The notes under the pieces were generated by a model that was given only the letters and a program-made list of their open reading frames with translations, searched no databases and was not told the origin of the DNA. From Pholiota molesta (Eukaryota; Basidiomycota; Agaricomycetes; Agaricales; Strophariaceae), in contig JACGCK010000423.1 of NCBI GenBank assembly GCA_014925825.1, forward strand, positions 1 through 25,290: a stretch of 25,290 bases of DNA, read 5' to 3'. The translations under genes were made by a program, and so were the position numbers. This document shows, piece by piece, positions 22,301 through 25,290 of this stretch (within the stretch, counting starts at the first letter, position 1; each line of letters starts with the position of its first letter).

Positions 22301-23567
22301 ACTCCGGCAATCCGAAGTCATGGAACATTACAGATGAACCGGCCGCGATTAAAGCTATGGCAGACCCTATCCCCAATGGTACATTCGTACTGGACAAAAA
22401 GACTGGTGCACCATGGAGGGCGGATCGAGGCAGATTTGCAGCCACTTTCCAAAACATCGCGGCCACCGATCTTTCTGGTCGTAGTATTCAACCGCAATGT
22501 ATGCTGGTAACAGTTGGAGCTAAAGGGGCGCGATCATCCCTCAATGTCAATGGTGAGAAAATTGGCAAAGTTGAATGGGGGAACAAAGCCGGGACTGTGC
22601 AGACTGCACAGATCGTAGAACATATGGGTAACTGAGCTTCATCATTCATATTGCAAATGGTGCTAACGAGGCTCACAGGCTCGCGGGCACTTGTTGTGCA
22701 GACAGACAAATGCGATGGGCTCATATACTCACTGCCTTATTTGGAGTATATCTGCACGATACAAATACCTGTGATAACTCCTCTGTGCGTTTTAGCTGCT
22801 GGACCATCTGGTGAACATTAACCTGTTTCTGACAGTCCGCTGATAATCGATGACGTTGGGGATTTTATCGCCTTCGTCCCTGACGCGAAGTCCAAATCTA
22901 ATGGGCCAATCCAATCGCTAGTATATGGAACACTGTTCATTGCGAGGCGGACATATATACCACCGGATATCGACTTTGCCAGCACTCAGGCCACTGTCCC
23001 TCCCCAGCCACAGCCTGTATCTCTTGGACCTGCCTCGCTTCTGGGGTCGTGGTTCTCGTACAAGCAGACCTTGTCTGGAAATCAAATTGATGAACTATGT
23101 AATTCTTATTTCTATCTTGCTGCACCGTTTCTGAAGCTGAATATTCTTCTATCCCAGTGGGCGGTCCTGATAGACCGATACCTCAAAGAAGCACTTCGGA
23201 ACGAGATGCTACCACAGGGCAAGAAAGCACGGCAGGAGGTGCCGCGGCTGGCTTCGCTGCCAGCGCTGCCGCTGTCCAGACGAACATTTACAACAGACTC
23301 ACTTCCGCGATGAGCGAACGAGGGTAAGTCTGTCTTACAATCTTTCGACCTATAGTCGACTCACTGCCTGATATGCAAGGCAATTATTGGGCGACTTAGA
23401 AGAGCGTTTTAATTCACTAGAAGAAGGAAGTCGGAGCATGGTTGCACAGGTATGAATTTTGTGAACAAATCGCAACCCTTCGCTCACAAAATTATTCGAC
23501 CTTCACACGTTCATAGGCCAAGAAATTGGCAGCACAGCAAACTGCCAAGTCATGGTTTGGGTTCTGA
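19324..23567 (+). CDS. SRO7: Lgl/tomosyn/Sro7 family SNARE-binding WD40 protein
   Basis: Sixteen exons: 19324-19480, 19534-19659, 19710-19794, 19853-19883, 19935-20080, 20133-20203, 20254-20276, 20340-20417, 20467-21880, 21942-22160, 22232-22627, 22679-22784, 22836-23098, 23158-23323, 23380-23449, 23517-23567. The frame closes at 1133 residues. Family landmarks in the N-terminal propeller are LRKSPYSIPNLWKLYEEKM, VVVHPRNLDLLFVAYAGG, LLLQPGAPGGAGYDAP and HPSGHLFAAGYADGSIAFW. The second propeller includes GFLAVSYKNGALVVIDMRGP. The C-terminus (about 1070-1133) is a v-SNARE-like helix, with R1093 in SERGQLLGDLEERF at the zero-layer position; there is no membrane anchor. Relatives bind plasma-membrane Qa/Qbc SNAREs and Rab/exocyst partners to control docking of secretory vesicles at growth sites. 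A proline-rich loop (PPPPPPLPK, near 480) interrupts the first half. Good start context (CCACCATGT). Confidence 0.94.
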
Positions 23568-23729
23568 GTCTATTTCCTGCTGGCCAGATTTCTGGAGAGG
23601 ACTGCAGCAGTCTATGAAATATATCAAATTTCGAGGAACGTTCCGTTTTATTATACCGAAGTTGGACTTGTATTACGACTTGCTTTTGGACACACATTTA
23701 CACAAATGTCGTTGAATTGGCGACATCTC

Positions 23730-24582
23730 TCAATTCTTGCTTTGCTCTCCGCTCCCGACAAATACCTCAGTGAGTTTCGCGGTAAGCTTCTTGCGTTGCT
23801 CGTTGAGCGTACCGAAAATCCCGTCTTCGCTTGTCGTGGATTTTTTGTGGTTCCATTCCTCAGTGTGGCTAGTGACCTTATTTTCATCATTGAGCTTGAC
23901 TGTGAGCAACGAGTTCACGACTTTGGTCGGGGAAGTAGACTCGGCGTTGCGATAATATTCGACATCTTGGTCAATGAGGATTGTATTGGGTGGCAAATTT
24001 GAAGGATTGCCGAGGATTCGAAACTTGGGAATATCAGCCCGAGGAAATATCTGATATATGCGCATATAAATGATTGCTATATGACGGGTTGAGATGCGAC
24101 GTGCACCTTTGCAAGTGCGATAAACTGAGAACGAATTGAATCAACCCCAGAAGCGATCCCAACTGGATCATGAAAGACGGCATCTGGCGCATATATTTTG
24201 AAGGTATCCTATTAGTAGCACCCAGAGGATAAATCAGCAAAGCCCAGATATAAACGCAATCGAGTCGGACGCACATCGCCGGGTTTGCAAGAGTACATCT
24301 AGTGCGCGTAAATCATTAATGAGCGCATGTCGAGCTAAGGCCAGTCAAGCGCTGGAATATATGGCCACCTACTTCTTTGATGGCCGAAATTATAGGTTCT
24401 TCATGAGACTGAACTGGTCGTTCATACAGTGCCTTGGATTCTTCTGGCTTGAGTCCTGCAGAGTTTAAGGAAGAGTCGACTTTTGAAGACATTTGACGGC
24501 TGGGAACTACAGGTGTAGTCAAGATAAAAGCTGGGAGTGATATTCGAGCGAAGGTGCAAGCGCGACAAAGAAGGTGCATCAT
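23730..24582 (-). CDS. NTF2/SnoaL-like small protein
   Basis: Exons, 5' to 3': 24582-24373, 24298-24275, 24208-24107, 24050-23730. GT-AG introns; 218 residues from the first ATG. After splicing, the core reads IKEMYSCKPGDDTFKIYAPD, AVFHDPVGIASGVDSIRSQF and KIFPRADIPKFRILG. This is the alpha-plus-beta cone pattern of NTF2/SnoaL-type proteins (compare DUF2358-like fungal proteins), in which an acidic/His pocket may bind a small ligand. No specific reaction can be named. Two starts are possible: M1 (24582) gives an acid-free, Arg-containing leader like a mitochondrial presequence, and M31 (24492) begins MSSKVDSSLNS. A TATA-like box only 22 bp upstream of M1 favours M31 as the main start. The gene is convergent with the Sro7-like gene, with 162 bp between stop codons. 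Confidence 0.82.
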
Positions 24583-24603
24583 ACGCTAGGATGCACCCAA
24601 GTC

Positions 24604-24611
24604 ATTAAATA
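24604..24611 (-). promoter_or_regulatory. TATA-like element of the NTF2-like gene
   Basis: TATTTAAT on the minus strand, 22 bp before the first possible ATG (24582) and about 112 bp before the second (24492). With usual fungal spacing, transcription would begin inside or after the first ATG, supporting the shorter protein. Confidence 0.35.
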
Positions 24612-24972
24612 CGCGCACGGATTGAATTTTCCTTGTCGTCGTCATTTGCGTCATCGCGGACAAGGGCGACATTACGATCGATCCCCAACTTCAAATATTG
24701 AGATAATGAATAAGGAATAGAAACAAGCCATGGGGAAAAGACAACCAAAACAAAACCTCCCCAAAAATAGTGCGGACACGGAATAAGATAGATTTCACGC
24801 TTGCCAGTCTGATGACACAATAAAAGTCAAGTGAATAGACCCATCGAAGCTTCAGTACTTTAGCCAGTGTACAGCAGTAATGGGTCGCGTAAAAGTCGTT
24901 CCAGTACCGATACAAAAACATTGATTTGAGTTGCCGTGAATCCAATAAGATGTAAGTAATAGAGATATTCAC
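24605..24972 (-). CDS. Weak hydrophobic reading frames, possibly spliced
   Basis: Two minus frames can be joined by a 50-nt GT-AG intron-like stretch (24858 down to 24809), giving YWNDFYATHYCCTLAK then TGKREIYLIPCPHYFWGG and a hydrophobic helix. The tail is acidic and stops at 24605. CPHYF faintly recalls the C-terminal region of steroid 5-alpha-reductases, but the rest does not follow that family. It overlaps the expected promoter of the NTF2-like gene, so it may be chance or a remnant. Confidence 0.15.
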
Positions 24973-25069
24973 TGAGTCGCATTAACGGAATGTAAAAACT
25001 ACGAAAAATCAAAAGTCGCCAGAGTAACAAGGGTATAACGAGGGCCTCAATTAAATAATCCAGCCGCAG

Positions 25070-25254
25070 TCAATATGTTAGCCATTTATCTGCATCGTCT
25101 TGCGTCAGCGGGGGTAGAGTCGCGAAACCTTTGTTGATCGATTGCATCTTCTCGTCGCGAAGTTCGCAAAACCATGCGCTTCGGAATTCGGTGGCAAATT
25201 GATCAGATCACCCTTGGCAAGGTTTTCGAAGAAGTTGAGGAGTTTGATGGCGGG
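25070..25254 (-). CDS. Possible 3' end of an unidentified minus-strand gene
   Basis: A plausible splice acceptor (TCATAG) at 25255-25256 opens PAIKLLNFFENLAKGD. A second frame then reads FATEFRSAWFCELRDEKMQS and NKGFATLPPLTQDDADKW, ending at TGA 25072-25070. The two frames differ and no ordinary intron fits between them, so either there is an indel or only the second frame is real. I do not recognise the protein; the rest would lie beyond the right edge. Confidence 0.25.
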
Positions 25255-25290
25255 CTATGAGCGTAAAAACGTTTGAGTTTCAATAGGAAC

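Noticed and set aside
1..25290. CRISPR arrays, rRNA, tRNA, biosynthetic cluster or bacterial-type operon
   Set aside because: No spaced direct repeats, no rRNA or tRNA signatures, and the genes are intron-rich, individually promoted and functionally unrelated.

Overview
The window reads as nuclear DNA of a filamentous basidiomycete, most likely an Agaricomycete. All gene models assembled here are intron-dense, with GT-AG introns of roughly 46-73 nt and several tiny exons. The products are also fungal in type: a pepsin-like secreted protease of the polyporopepsin kind, a basidiomycete-style ABC transporter N-terminus and a fungal Lgl/tomosyn (Sro7) protein. There is no operon structure and no prokaryotic signal. 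Exons were joined by hand from splice signals and protein-family expectations. Five complete models close with an intact frame: 538, 410, 509, 1522 and 1133 codons. A sixth small one closes at 218 codons.

Layout. At 1-741 (minus) lies the N-terminal part of an ABC transporter that runs off the left edge; its first part is broken in frame. At 1739-3901 (plus) is a ten-exon RING-H2 E3 ligase with an N-terminal CxxC zinc finger and a very GC-rich disordered tail. At 4361-5466 sits a 1.1-kb element with long terminal inverted repeats and TA flanks but no transposase, a probable non-autonomous DNA transposon. At 6051-7811 (minus) is a cysteine-free secreted aspartic protease in ten exons. From 7.9 to 10.7 kb no gene could be supported. 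At 10748-12683 (minus) is a DUF89 / ARMT1-like damage-control phosphatase. At 14132-18980 (plus) is a giant coiled-coil protein with a Pro/Ser-rich, CDK-site-bearing tail and two MluI boxes in its promoter. At 19324-23567 (plus) is a 16-exon Sro7/tomosyn/Lgl protein ending in an R-SNARE motif. At 23730-24582 (minus) is a small NTF2/SnoaL-like protein, convergent with the Sro7 gene. The right edge holds only weak fragments of minus-strand coding sequence.

The genes do not form one pathway. They are housekeeping and secretory functions (ubiquitin ligation, exocytosis, metabolite repair, secreted proteolysis, transport) plus one probable cytoskeletal or cell-cycle structural protein. I found no cluster that looks like a new multi-gene system. 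The most interesting items are the inverted-repeat element, the unassigned coiled-coil gene with its cell-cycle-like promoter, the frame-broken transporter start, and the unexplained 2.8-kb gap.
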